A program made the translations under genes and the position numbers. Positions 31,812-43,150 of a stretch of DNA of 64,000 nt are shown piece by piece. Below the pieces are notes generated by a model, which did no database searches, had not been told where the DNA came from, and saw only the letters and a program-made list of their open reading frames with translations. Source of the DNA: Planoprotostelium fungivorum (taxonomy: Eukaryota > Evosea > Variosea > Cavosteliida > Cavosteliaceae); assembly GCA_003024175.1 (NCBI GenBank), contig MDYQ01000003.1, forward strand, positions 186,001-250,000. Reading direction: 5' to 3'. Position 1 is the first letter of the stretch, and every line of letters starts with the position of its first letter.

Positions 31812-34487
31812 TCATTTATTCGTCTTCTTGTGGAAGAGACCAAATAGTTTCTGAACTCGATTGATCTTGGCGGGCTCACTTGGCCTGGCCATGGCCCAGA
31901 AGTGAAACGGCTCGGGGGCTTCTTTGAGAGAGACGAAGCCCATGCCTGTGGCAGTGTGAATCTCTTCATCATGAAGAGATGGTGTGTCTCACCTTCCATG
32001 CATCCCCTCTCTGCTTCTGTGAATGCCTCTGCGTAACAGAATCCTTCCTCGAGGGACAATTGGTCGAACAGTGGCTCGAGTAACTTGGCAGGAATGGACT
32101 GTCTTCTTCAGTGAAGGTGATCCATTGCTTGAGGATCATGAAGGGTTGACGATCACGATGATGGAGATCGATGTGCTGCATCATCACCTCTTCGAGGTCG
32201 TATCCGGTGAAGTGTAAGTTGAAAAGATGCAACTCCTCCTTGCTCTCCTGGCTGACCGCATCAAACAACTTCTTCCTCTGTTCCGCCAGCTGTGACATTC
32301 TATTCCGATGAGAAAGATCTCGTGAAACATCTTCACCTGGCTGAAACATTCTCCCTGTGAAAGAATTGCTCTCCCTTGGACCAATAAGCCACGTCTCTCA
32401 CTTTCCCTGCTCTATCTTTGTATCCCCACACTTGTCCCCTCTCGATGGCCTATCCATCACATCAGAGATGTGAGATTCATCACATCAGAGATGATGACCG
32501 TGGTAGTGGTGATGACGATGATGATGGGTGACCCACTTGTTTGAGAGTGTACTCGAAATACTCTTGCATGTGGATGAGTCTGTCATTGTATTCGTACGGG
32601 AAGACAAAGAGATAAGCGGGGTGAAAGCTGTAACACTCTGACAGAAGCTGACTCGCCGCCGTGATGTCTGTCACCCCCAATTGACCCATGGTGAGGCTCT
32701 ACAACGAGTCAATCTCACACTTTTGAACCGAACCCCTCACGATCTTCGTCTCAGACCCGATGGGAGCATTGTTGTACTTTGAATTTTCGATGACATCTGC
32801 AGGGTTGACCAGAGCCATACTCCTCATGATGATGTCCGCTGCAGCGTTGGGTCTGTGCAGCTGTTTCGTTTCACTCGAATGCTCCATCGAATGAGACTCA
32901 CCGTCTTTGCGTTTTGCTTCATCTGATCCATCTTCTCTTCGTTCTTCAGCAACAGATCCATCTTGTATGACAACAACTCTGGCACGGCACATTTCAACGC
33001 GACTCCGTTCTCCAATAGCCAATCACTATTCCTCTCCTCTGCATGATTCAGCTTCGTCACGTGACCACCCTCTGCTCCCACCTTGTCCGGGTATGGGGCT
33101 GTTGATCACCATGGGAACCGCCGAAGCGAGAGCCTCCGTGGAAGACATTCCACCCGGCTTACCTACTGACACGTCGGCGGCCGTGTACAATTCGTGGATC
33201 TCGTTGGTATAGCCCATGATCTTCACTTGATGCTCGTGCGTTCCCTGCCTCTCTCTCTGTCTCCTTCATTCACTGAACACACCAGCAGGCTCACCGTTAC
33301 ATTTTCCAAGGTCTTCTTCACTTCTGCGTTCTTACCGCAGACTACGACGTACTGTACGGGTGTGGTTACGCTGAGGAGCTGATGGAAGGACTCCTCTAGT
33401 TCTAATCCCAAGCCACCTCCCAGTTGTAGAACGATGGGGAGTCGTTCGTTGAGTCCGTGTTTTTTCTTCATCTCGGTGGGGTCTCTATGCTCTCTGTACC
33501 TTCTGAGGATGGTGTGGAAAAATACGGGAAATTTCGCACCTGAACACGGGGTCCACCGGCATCCCGGTGACTGTTTGGGTCAGCGACGATCTACAACGTT
33601 GTAGATAGAGTGACTCACCCGTCACGAGGTGATCAGGTACACCCATGGTCTTCAGGTAGGCCTTCGATTCACCGTTGGAGACGAAATATTGACTCACACC
33701 GGGCTGAACCCAACCACTATGAACAGAGAAGTCGGTGATGAGGAGTGTAGAAGGGAACTTTCTCTGATCGATCGTCAGGTGATGCGATGGAGGTGATATG
33801 ATGGAGAGACTCACTCCCTTCTTCGCTCTCCATACACCGACGACTTCTGCGGGGATCATATGGCAGCTGATGACCAAGTCCCACCTTCGACTCTTTAGAA
33901 CCTGTTTGCGTTTTACGAATGGACGGATCGCATCGTGGTGATACCTTCTGACGGAATTGTCTGAAGATGATCTTCTGATCTTGCTTATTGCCACTGGCAT
34001 CGATGGATGTCATGCGTTTAGAAGGTACCTTTTCTTGTTTGTCATAGATGATACCTCGTAAGTGTCAGCGAGCTCACACGAGACGCAGATGAAGGTGTCA
34101 CACCGTAGAGGTGAGGCGCATACTTCAAAGTCGCAGGGAGGCCTTTCTGGTAGATCTGATCTTGACGTCAAAATGGAATAATGTCATCTGAGCTCACAGC
34201 ACGATGGAAGGTATTCGTATAGGCTAGAATATCTTCGACTTGTACGTGAGCGTTGGGATACATCAATTTGTACTCTGCGGCAATGGCTAGCCATCGTCAG
34301 TCCAGATCAAGAAGAACGACCAAGGATGTCCACCTTGAGCAGCTCTCATGTGACCGGTGCCTGCGCTGGCTGCCAGAATGAGAACAGACAGACTATTCAT
34401 CAGAGGGTGAGTAGACATGATAGACTGTTCTTCTGATTGTGGAGGTTCGAGAGGTAAAGGCGTACATTGTGGTGACGTCGCTTGCAT
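31812..34487 (-). CDS. MGDG-synthase-like glycosyltransferase fused to a GNAT-like domain
   Basis: The N-terminal part is a GT28-type glycolipid glycosyltransferase: LSVLILAASAGTGHMRAAQA, then WDLVISCHMIPAEVVG, LLITDFSVHSGWVQPGVSQYFV, and LQLGGGLG. The UDP-sugar site reads YTAADVSVGKPGGMSSTEALA followed by PMVINSPIPGQ. After NAPIGSETKI a 42-bp intron (32740-32699, GTGAGG...CGTTGTAG) joins in phase 0 to SLTMGQLGVTDITAASQLL, the start of a second domain. That domain continues FHPAYLFVFPYEYNDRL and later FHFWAMARPSEP, similar in outline to GNAT acetyltransferases, and ends at 31812. Read without the intron, the two halves are separate frames 9 bp apart, so the fusion depends on this splice. The family transfers sugars to diacylglycerol or other lipids. 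Confidence 0.72.
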
Positions 34488-34553
34488 GTGTGCGGATGAT
34501 TGAGATGTGAAATCTCCCCCAGATCATCCGAGACAAACAATTACACAGACATC

Positions 34554-34860
34554 ATGCCGATCAGCGTAGAACAATTAGAGAGCATCATCAAAGAACGTGT
34601 TCCCGCAGAGACAGTGGTCAGTCCTTCCACGTTCCATCGTTTCATCTGATGTGAATCAGATCGCAGAGGACGAATCTTCTGGCTGTGGAGCCAAGTTCTC
34701 CGTCATCGTGGTGTCTTCTCACTTTGTCGGAAAGCCACTGCTGGATAGACATCGTCTCGTCAATGATTCTCTCAAAGAAGAATTGAAATCCATCCACGCT
34801 CTCACTCTCAAGACATGGACTCCAGAACAGTATGAAAAGAAGAAAAACGAAACTCAATAG
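34554..34860 (+). CDS. BOLA2: BolA-like protein (BOLA2 type)
   Basis: Two exons: MPISVEQLESIIKERVPAETV, then a 43-bp intron, then QIAEDESSGCGAKFSVIVVS. The conserved Cys in SSGCGAKF and His in RHRLVND are the residues BolA2 proteins use with monothiol glutaredoxins to hold a [2Fe-2S] cluster. The tail SLKEELKSIHALTLKTWTPEQYE matches the family, ending at 34860; the size (about 87 residues) is typical. Role: cytosolic Fe-S handling with Grx3/4. The divergent glycosyltransferase begins only 66 bp upstream, so the two share a promoter region. Confidence 0.9.
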
Positions 34861-34944
34861 ACGAACGTCTACGTCATCCATGGAACGAATCGATACAAGA
34901 TGGAAGATGTCGGTGTGTTATATTATTATCAAAGGAGGTCTGTA

Positions 34945-37248
34945 TCAATTGACGTACTGGTCCTCTTCATCGATGGATCCGGAAGAAGGCATCTTGAGGA
35001 GACGATTCGATCTCTTCTCCCAATCCAATCCACCCGATGCATAGCGAGTGAAATACTTGTACTGCAAGATCCTTCCTGGCTTGAACCTTGCACTCAACAC
35101 CCACACGTTCGACCCATTGCTGCAACTCATCATTACATCTTCCCTCTTCAATCATCTCACTTTTGCAATGCGGGCGAGTGGTTCACGTCCCAGTTACCGA
35201 CAGCGGGAGAGTCACCGGTGATATAGACGGTCTGTCCCTCCGCTGTGTCCTCTTTCACCAACTTAAAGTTGACCTCTACGAGATCATCATGCGTGCCGGT
35301 GGTCGTCGGAACAGTCGTGTCTGTTGAAGTCGTAGAAGTGGTGGGCTCCTCCGTCTCGGTCGTGGGAGGTGCAGGGGATGCACTCTGCTCGTAGATGGCC
35401 AACGCATCGCGGGAGTTGATGGCGGCCGTGAAGAGCCCGGAACCATCTACGACATAAGTGGGACCGCTGCATGCCTTGTTCGAAGGGTTCTTAGAATGGA
35501 CGACGTCACAGTCTGCGGTGCGTGAGAGACATTACGAGGGGCACTCACAAGTTCCAGCAGGCAGGGAGGTCTTGAATTGTGCCTTCCAGGGTTGATCTTG
35601 GTTGTTGATGATGACAAATCCTTTCTCTCCTCTACCGAAGGCGAGGGCTTGATCACCCATAGTCACGACGTTGCTGATCGGTGTACCTTGTCGCATGATT
35701 AGAGATATTCGATCTACAACGTGTTCGTTCTCACCCTGCACGGCGTTGTGGAAGGCTACCATGTTTGCGATGGGAATCTGTCTGTGATCACACCTCCAGC
35801 CGTTACCACACTGGACATCCTGAACGTGATCTACAACGAGTCAGAAATTTCTGGTGGAAATGAGTCTCTTCACCTCCACCGGGGGGGCCTGCGTTGAAAT
35901 CGTCAAAGTTGTAGCCAGAGTAGACGGTGGGGGTAGAATAATCGTAAGCCAAAAGGAAGACGTGAGCGAGATTGAATGCGTTATTGTTCGACTTGTAGCT
36001 AATGGTGCTGCCGTCTCTCTCCGTGTCGTGCTGTAAGTCATCAGCACGTGACGATCGTCGCGATGGATGAGGATAAAGACACACGTCTACAACGAATACG
36101 TTGGCCTTGTCTGAAGGAAGGTAACCATTACCCCAAGACTGACCCCAACCATTTCCTCGAACGAGATTAGCGATACCATCCGATTCGAACATCCTCTTTA
36201 GATCTCGACTTCCTTGGAAGACCATGACATTGCCGATGTCCGTGTACATGTAAGGTTGAACTCCTTCTCCGTAACCGTAGATGACCTGCATCGTTCATCT
36301 CTCGTCCTTCATCACCATGGTGTGATGGATGGACGATGTGAAGATGGTGGATGATGTGATTACCTCTTGAGTTAAGAAGGGAGATGTGGTGAGCTTTCCT
36401 ACGATGGCTTTGATGTTCTGAGGGTCCATGTGCTTGGCGGCGTCCAGACGGAAACCGGCGACACCCATGCTCATGAGATCGGCCAGGTAAGAGGACAACC
36501 TTCCTTGGACGTAAGATGTGTCCGTGGCGAGATCGGCCAGACCAGACAGCTGGCACGTCCAAACCTGTGAGCAATTTAATGATGGAGGTGATGGGATGGT
36601 GGAGGTGTGGTTCACCTCCGTCTTGTTCTTGTAGTTGTTGATATTGTTTCCGTTACTTCCGCAGTAGTGAAAGTCTGATGTGGTGTGAATGACTGTCTTT
36701 GGGAGATGGAAGCTCACCCAAGTTACTGTAGGTCCCAGGGTAGCTGTAGTGAGTGAAGCCGTGGCCGTCTACTCCAGTGCCAGAACCACCAGTCATGTGA
36801 TTCATGACGGCATCGACTAAGATCTGAGGGTGATCTTTAAATAACGTGACGATGTGAAGGATGCACCTTGACTCCAGCACCATTGCAGTCGGCGACCATC
36901 TTCTTGAATTGGTCACGACTTCCTCTCTTATTGTTGACGGTATAAGAAACGGGTTGATAACTGGTCCACCAGGCCGCTCCTTGGATGGTCTCCTGAGGAG
37001 GGGAAACCTTGTCGGGATCAATCGGACGATTTCACGATACGATGTTTCACAAGGATCCACCTGAGCATATCCGTATCCGAGTGGGCCTAAGACCTTTATA
37101 CATTCTCTACCGATGGAATCCCAATTCCATTCGAAACTACGGTCTGTAAGGATCTACAGATTGAAAGATGAAATCACAGTTGAACGATGGTGTCCTTCTG
37201 TGCAGAAGTGAAGACTGCGAGAGTGACGAGTAGCAGCAGGACCTTCAT
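34945..37248 (-). CDS. Secreted alpha-amylase (GH13) with C-terminal CBM20 starch-binding domain
   Basis: The signal peptide [17 protein letters not shown] begins at 37248. GH13 landmarks in order: [15 protein letters not shown] (region I, DxxxNH), [17 protein letters not shown] (region II with the Asp nucleophile) and later [42 protein letters not shown] marks the barrel start, as in animal alpha-amylases. A Thr/Pro-rich linker ([20 protein letters not shown]) leads to CBM20: [16 protein letters not shown], and after an intron [23 protein letters not shown], ending at 34945. It should digest starch or glycogen outside the cell or in food vacuoles. Three introns contain ATCTACAACG. The stop lies 84 bp from the convergent BolA stop. 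Confidence 0.92.
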
Positions 37249-37392
37249 GGTATGCTCTTGTCGGGTCAGTTTGGACTGGATATCCAGTCCAGACAGCAAG
37301 CAGACATAAAAAAAGTACGTAACGTTCAGAGTCAGAGAAGGAGGGATTACATCATCATCTCAAACATGTCACAGACAACATAAGAAGACAAC

Positions 37393-38489
37393 ATGCAAGC
37401 AGTTACACAAATCCGTTTCGATGGGAAGAGAGGTATGGAGTCGCAGTTTGTCTTATCTCGATCGATCTGATCCCCCCAGCTTTGGTCACTGGTGCTGGAA
37501 AAGGAATCGGTAGAGATGTCTGTCTATTGCTGCATCAATGCGGGGCTGAGGTATCTCTATCATCGTTGTATCAGATGATCCGTAAGCTCATTTGAATAGA
37601 TCGTAGCCATCAGTCGATCGAAAGAGGACCTTGAATCACTGTCCAAAGAGATCCCTTGCCAAACAATTGCAGTCGACCTCGAAAATGGTGGGTCCACGTC
37701 ATTCCCAATCAACACTTGAAACGTGCCTTCTGTACTGAAATCTCACCAGTGGAGGAGGTGAAAAAGGCAGTCGAATCTATTGGACAGATCGATCTTCTGG
37801 TCAACAATGCAGGCATCGCTTCTCTAGCCCCCTTCCTAGAAACGAAATTAGAAGATTACGAGAGAGTTATGAATGTCAATGTCAGACAAGTCGTTGTTGT
37901 ATCCCAAGTGAGTTCAACGTACAATCCATCAACATAATGATCATCACCCTTTTGGTCAATGCAGATGATGATGATCCTGCAGATAGTAGCCAAAGGTATG
38001 GTAGAGAGAAAGAAAGGAGGTACCATTGTCAATGTCTCTAGCCAGGTGACACTAAATTGTGTCATCACTCTAATCATCTCCAGGCATCATCAGTCGCCAT
38101 CGCAGAGCACACCTCTTACTGCACTTCGAAAGGAGCCCTCGATCAACTGACTCGCATGATGGTGATCATCACCCGCCTCCATCATCTGACTTTCTCTCAG
38201 GCTTTAGAGTTGGGCCCTCACAACGTTCGAGTCAACGCAGTGAATCCAACAGTCACACTGACCCCCATGGGTGAATTCGCGTGGTCAGAGAAGAGCAAGG
38301 CCGAGCCCATGCTTGCAAAAATTCCGGTGAGTCCATCTACAACGTTGTAGACCCACGTGACCCCCACAGTTGGGACGATTTGCCAAGCCCAGAGAAGTAT
38401 CTAACGTGATCGCGTTTCTCCTGAGTGACCTGTCCTCCATGGTGACAGGGACGACTCTACCAGTCGATGGAGGCTACCTCTGCTGCTGA
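37393..38489 (+). CDS. DCXR-like short-chain dehydrogenase (L-xylulose/carbonyl reductase)
   Basis: It starts [13 protein letters not shown] at 37393. After an intron comes [18 protein letters not shown], the NADPH-binding TGxxxGIG, then [19 protein letters not shown]. Further on are [24 protein letters not shown] with the catalytic Ser, [15 protein letters not shown] with Tyr-x3-Lys, [18 protein letters not shown], and a terminus [12 protein letters not shown]. The order and text resemble dicarbonyl/L-xylulose reductase. Eight short introns; the one at 38327-38370 contains ATCTACAACGTTGTAGA, a 16-bp perfect palindrome core. Divergent with the amylase gene 144 bp away. The substrate is inferred only from resemblance. 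Confidence 0.87.
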
Positions 38490-38708
38490 ATAAAGAGCCG
38501 ACACCCTCTGGTCATCACTCTTGATGACAGTGCGATCGATGGTATCTGTGTCCACGAAGATCGACGCTTGAGGAGGTGACACGCGAACAGATTCAATCCA
38601 CTGAGAGTCATAAAAAGTGCTTGTTGTCTGCATACCCGTGGAACACCCAATATCGACTCCTATGATGTAAATGACGACCATTGAGAGGGCAGAGAGGGAA
38701 CAGGCTTA

Positions 38709-39035
38709 ATGCCAGATTTGTCCTCGTGAATAAGAGGCGTGGCGTGAGACAGATCTTCGCCCAACTCGGAACTGGCAGATTACACTCCGGAGGGAAATCA
38801 TTCGCAACACCACACGATCAGAGGCGCCATGCAAGGGACACCACAGAGCCCCCTGACCTCTAGACAACTGAAACGAGCGACACGATTCTCCTTCGAGCCC
38901 GGGAGTAGCCCAGCGTCGCGAATGGCTCAGCTTCTGGCCGCATACAACGAAAATACAAAGAGAAAGGATCTCCCAGCGACATCTCCTATCACATCATCAC
39001 ATCGAAAGACACGATCGAGGGTGGAAGACGGCTAG
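38709..39035 (+). CDS. Small hydrophilic protein with RQL/FxF motif (copy 2)
   Basis: Two exons are proposed: 38709-38725 (MPDLSS) and 38753-39035, with a very short 27-bp intron whose removal keeps the frame. Without it the ATG at 38829 (MQGTPQSPLT) is the start. The protein (about 99 residues) is rich in Ser, Thr, Pro, Arg and Lys. Its core is LTSRQLKRATRFSFEPGSS, matching the small proteins at 11873 and 39539. TPQSP and TSP sites nearby are possible proline-directed phosphorylation sites. It ends TRSRVEDG. No known domain. The short intron is a weak point. Confidence 0.5.
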
Positions 39036-39538
39036 TAATAGATAAAAGAACCCCCTATATCTCTTTTCTCAACCTCTTCTCACACATGAGCGATCACCGG
39101 TTGTTGGGCGGGAGAAAAGTTGAGGACGTGTTCTTCGAGTTGCGTACTCACCACAGTACGGGCAGTGGAAACGTGCTGACGTTGCTCCTCCTGAGAAATA
39201 TTATTATCTATGGTGATGTATTGGTTAACATCCTTAACGCCAGACAAAAGGGGGAAAGAAAAGCATCTCCGTGTTCATGCCAACCATACTGATGCGAGAA
39301 AAGTGGGGGAGGAGGCCACTGCTGCAGTGGCGACAGGTTAGAGAGGAGAGGAAGAATGGTTTAGACATCTTCCTGCGGCTGGAAGATGCCAAGAGAAGCA
39401 GTTGCACGAAGAAAGAGGAAGATAATGCCACCTTAGTAGTTCCCGCCAAAGAAAGGTCGTAAAACGGCTTCCCAAGAAAGGAAGGCGAAATCGACAAGCA
39501 ACCTTCATAAAATCCGCACAGCAACCCAAACAAGCAGC
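39036..39538. other. Region upstream of RQL/FxF gene 3
   Basis: Two open plus-strand frames (39086-39292 and 39271-39462) lack recognisable family text. The second could contribute 5' exons to the small gene that follows, since a frame switch near 39440-39480 would join them, but no splice choice is clearly better than the others. The frame of gene 3 itself is open back to 39440. Confidence 0.35.
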
Positions 39539-39694
39539 ATGAGGAGCAATATTGAATCGAAGATCACACCACCAAGACCAAGGCAATTGCGAAGGGCGAA
39601 GCCTTTTGCGTTCGAGCCAGAGTCCACCACCGAATATCGCATTGCGGTCCTCTTTGGAATGAAGATCACGGAGGAGCCATCGACGCACATCTAG
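39539..39694 (+). CDS. Small hydrophilic protein with RQL/FxF motif (copy 3), 5' end uncertain
   Basis: The minimal frame begins with ATG 39539 (MRSNIESKITPPRP) and ends TEEPSTHI at 39694. The same frame continues upstream to about 39440 with a Lys/Ser/Thr-rich text (SQERKAKSTSNLHK), so a spliced N-terminus is likely. The core PRQLRRAKPFAFEPEST matches copies 1 and 2. A TPP site precedes it. The opposite strand is also open but reads as Trp/Cys-rich text without a known match. The gene call rests on the shared motif. Confidence 0.42.
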   Translation: MRSNIESKITPPRPRQLRRAKPFAFEPESTTEYRIAVLFGMKITEEPSTHI

Positions 39695-40399
39695 ACATCT
39701 GAACTCGGGCCTGTATAATCACTCTTCGAGGAAGGACTTAGACTTCGACCTCGCTCCACTGTAACTACTTGCCACCGCATTGGCTATGTATATACGCCAG
39801 TACACCCCAACGTGACTCTGTATCGAACTTATCTATTCATAAAAGAACGTATCGAATGTTCATTCTCAATCGCGATTGATCACAGACTTGCGTCCTCTCT
39901 CTATCGAAAGTACGAGGCTTGCATCTCTGCCTAGCAATCCCCTTTGCTCGCTTCACGTGTATCAGGTGATATGAGCTTGTCAAGCTTTTGTTGTCTCATC
40001 TCCTCCGGGTGTGGTGGAGACCATCAAAATGCCAGGTCATTTCTCTTGAGGCGTCACTTGGACCAACAGCCGAGGATCGTCCTTCCTCACCTGTCTCCTC
40101 CTACTGTATTGTTAAATGATAAGAACTCATGTATTAAGATTTACCACAACCGTGTTGAGGTGGCGGCATCGGTCTTTTGTCCGAGTTCGATTATCTAATG
40201 AATGGAAGTGTGATCATTATGCTGCCAAACCCACCTCTATTTCAGTCGTTGCAATCAATCATTCGTGAGCCAAGACCTAAGACTGCCTTGTAGAGGACCA
40301 GTTGGATGATTCACGATCTTGAACATTCGTACTTTGATGACAATCTTGGGATCCTCGCTATAGACATTTCGTTCAGCGAAGAAAAGAGAAAGAACAACA
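39695..40399. other. Intergenic region, no gene seen
   Basis: About 700 bp downstream of RQL/FxF gene 3 and beyond the 3' end of GatA. Short open frames only, none with family text. An AT-rich stretch with TATATACG and ATTCATAAAAG occurs near 39790-39845. Confidence 0.45.
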
Positions 40400-42535
40400 T
40401 CACGATGCATCTTTCATTACATCCATCATCATCTTGGACACAGACAACAACTTATCTTCCGACAGACGAGAGCCGATGAGCTGCAAGCCCAGTGGTAGAC
40501 CATCTCCACTCCTCCCAACCGGTAGTGATATGGCGGGGAGTCCAGCCAGACTGGCAGGAATGGTCATCACATCGTTGACGTACATCTCAACGGGGGAAGA
40601 AAAATTATCTAAAGGGAGGGCCGGTGTGGGTGTGGTGGGCGTCAGAATGACATCTACACCGGAGGAGAAGGCATCATGAAAGTCATCGCGGACGAGGCGT
40701 CTGACGCGCTGGGCTTTTAGATAGTAACTGTCTACGGATCTGATGTCATATGAGTCTCCCTCTTTTGTTTGTCATGATGATCGTCGAGAGATGATGATGA
40801 TCCAGACGGTGATGGAGGAACTCACTTTCTGGAGAGAACAAAACCACCGAGGAGGATTCTCCTCTGTACCTCAGAGTTGAAGGACTCCGAACGTGTGTTG
40901 CTGTACAATTCCTCCGTGGAGCTTCCTTTGGACTGTGAACCGAACCTGAGGCCATCGTAACGAGCCAAATTTGAGAAAGCCTCGGCGGGGGCGATGACGT
41001 AATAAGAAGGAAGGGCGTGCATAGTATTGGGAAGAGAAATCTGTCCTTCATTATTCCTTCGAATGAGAATAAAAGAGAATAAAATAATTATGATATGTGA
41101 GGTTCACCTCCACGACGTTGGCTCCGGCTCGTTGTAGATCGCTGGCGCCCTTCATCCACAAGTCTCTGATCTCGTTGTTTAATTCCTTCACGTTATATTC
41201 CTGTGTCATTTAGTCTCCGCTTCATTCACTCTGTTCATCTCTTCTCACCGTTGGTATTCCAATGGTGAGCCCCTTCAATCCCTCTCCTCTCATTTTCTCC
41301 ATGTAATTCGGTACCTATCATCATGTCACCAAAAACGAACGAGAATGAAATGGTGACCCATTCGATAGAAATGATGTCGTAAAATAGGAATGAAGAGAAT
41401 CACCTGTCTCGTTGTAGTGTTTGCATCTCTCGCATCGTGACCGCTGATGACTTGGAGGACTTGTGCCGTGTCTTCTACTGTTCGAGTGAAGAGACCAGGA
41501 CAGTCGAGGGAACTACCGAAGGCAACCATTCCAAATCGTGAGACTAAACCGTAGCTCGGTTTCAATCCAATGACACCACACAGAGCTGCGGGTTGTCTGA
41601 TGCTACCTAGGATACATTCAATATCTCGTCTTTGATGATGATGATCATGATGATGTCACACGTACCTCCGGTGTCACTTCCTATGGATGCAAAGCTCATG
41701 CCCGTGGCAACTGCACAAGCACTCCCTCCTGAACTACCACCGGCGGATAACTAATGAGGTTGAACATCATCGACACGATGAGATGTAAGAGGATGGAAGG
41801 TCTCTCACTCGTTGCTGAGAATTTAGAGTGTGGGGATTGATGACGGAACCGAAAGCACCGGTGGAAGATGTAGATCCCATGGCGAACTCATCCATGTTTG
41901 TCTTTCCTAAGAGGATGGCACCCGATTGAGAGAGACGCTCAGCGACAGTGGATGTGTATGGAGGTGTGTAATCTGTGGGGGTTGGAAAGGTGGATCTTCT
42001 CATGAGATCAGCTCACTCTCTAACATGCGAGAGGCACAAGAGGTTTTGACTCCTTTCACACAGAAATTATCTTTGATGGACAGCGGTATACCTGTGGCCC
42101 GAGATTAGACATCGCATGGAATGATGTGTCTTAGATTCACCTTCTAAAGCACCGATTGATGATCCTTCTCTCCTCTTCTTGTCACTTGCTCTCGCCTCAT
42201 TGAGTAGCTCCTCCCTCTGACGTATTGTGATGAATGCATTGAGTCCTTCGTTCTGTTCACAACGAGAAAGTGATGCATTGACCAGCTCTTCAGAGGTCGT
42301 CTTCCCTTGTGAGAGCCATTCTTTGGCCTATTGGATCGATCTTTAGAACTGAAGATGTCTCTGGATGAATGAGAATATAGATGCTGAGAGATTGTCTCAC
42401 CTGTGACAGCGATAAAGAGGTCAGAGCTTCATTAGAAGACGTAGCCACGTAGCGAACAGAAGATTGACGGGATACTCTAGATACAGAATGGGATGGGCGT
42501 ATGTCGACAGATCGAAGGCAGCGCAGGCGAATCAT
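40400..42535 (-). CDS. QRSL1: Glutamyl-tRNA(Gln) amidotransferase subunit A, mitochondrial (GatA/QRSL1)
   Basis: It starts [19 protein letters not shown], an Arg/Ser-rich mitochondrial presequence. The amidase-signature text follows in order: [14 protein letters not shown] with the catalytic Lys, [34 protein letters not shown] with the cis-Ser and Ser nucleophile region, [17 protein letters not shown], and [17 protein letters not shown]. The C-terminal part has [20 protein letters not shown] and PLGLQLIG, ending MKDAS at 40400. Around a dozen small introns. Subunit A releases ammonia from glutamine for conversion of mischarged Glu-tRNA(Gln) in mitochondria. Length about 480 residues, as expected. 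Confidence 0.92.
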
Positions 42536-43150
42536 CTCAAAAGATGCTCGAAAATCAGATCTGGTGTGATGCGATCAAACAAGCAATAATCCTTTTATTC
42601 CTTTTTCTCAGTTTATCGAATGAACAATACCTACAGAACCAAAGACCACAACTGCTGGGAGAGTCTAAATCCACGACCAAGATCCCGGACGTTGCGGCAG
42701 CAAGTGATCATAGGATATTTGGAAACCTGTTCCAGGGGGCCAGTTAAATCAGCGTACAGTTTAGATGAGGAAATTGATAGAGTGATACGCTGCAGGAACC
42801 TGATAGAATCACACCTCCTGGATGAGGTTTCTGTTGGAGGTAAAGACTGAGGTGACACCTACGACGGCCTTAGATGTGCTCATCGCATTTTCATAAGGAA
42901 ACGCGTTTCCACGCTCCACGCAACTTCCCCACCATTTATGTGCATTCTCATATCGTGGGGCTGTCCGATGTGATTAACAGACCCGCTCACGTTAAGTACC
43001 GCGAGAAGTTGTGGGCGTGATCCACCCATCGCTTGGAGGCATGTCAGAATGGCATCCATGAGTTTCTCCATGCTGTGGGCACTGGCTGAGAACTCCGTTG
43101 GTGTTCACAGCATAAACAGAATATCAATATTGATATTAACATCCTCGCAA
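42536..43150. other. Intergenic region between divergent GatA and winged-helix gene B
   Basis: No supported gene. A minus-strand frame at 43071-42880 (MEKLMDAILTCLQAMGG) and a plus-strand frame at 42620-42850 are open but unrecognised and lack clear splice partners. A coding fragment cannot be excluded. Confidence 0.35.

Noticed and set aside
32699-32741. Two separate genes 9 bp apart (glycosyltransferase and GNAT-like), as an operon-like pair
   Set aside because: A 42-bp GTGAGG...TTGTAG intron joins them in phase 0 and matches the local intron type, so a single fused gene is simpler.
41126-41140. CTCGTTGTAGATC copy in GatA counted as an intron motif
   Set aside because: It lies in an exon (DLQRAGA on the minus strand). 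Similar exonic matches at 10611, 41403, 56703 and 57351 were also left out; they show the half motif is not exclusive to introns.
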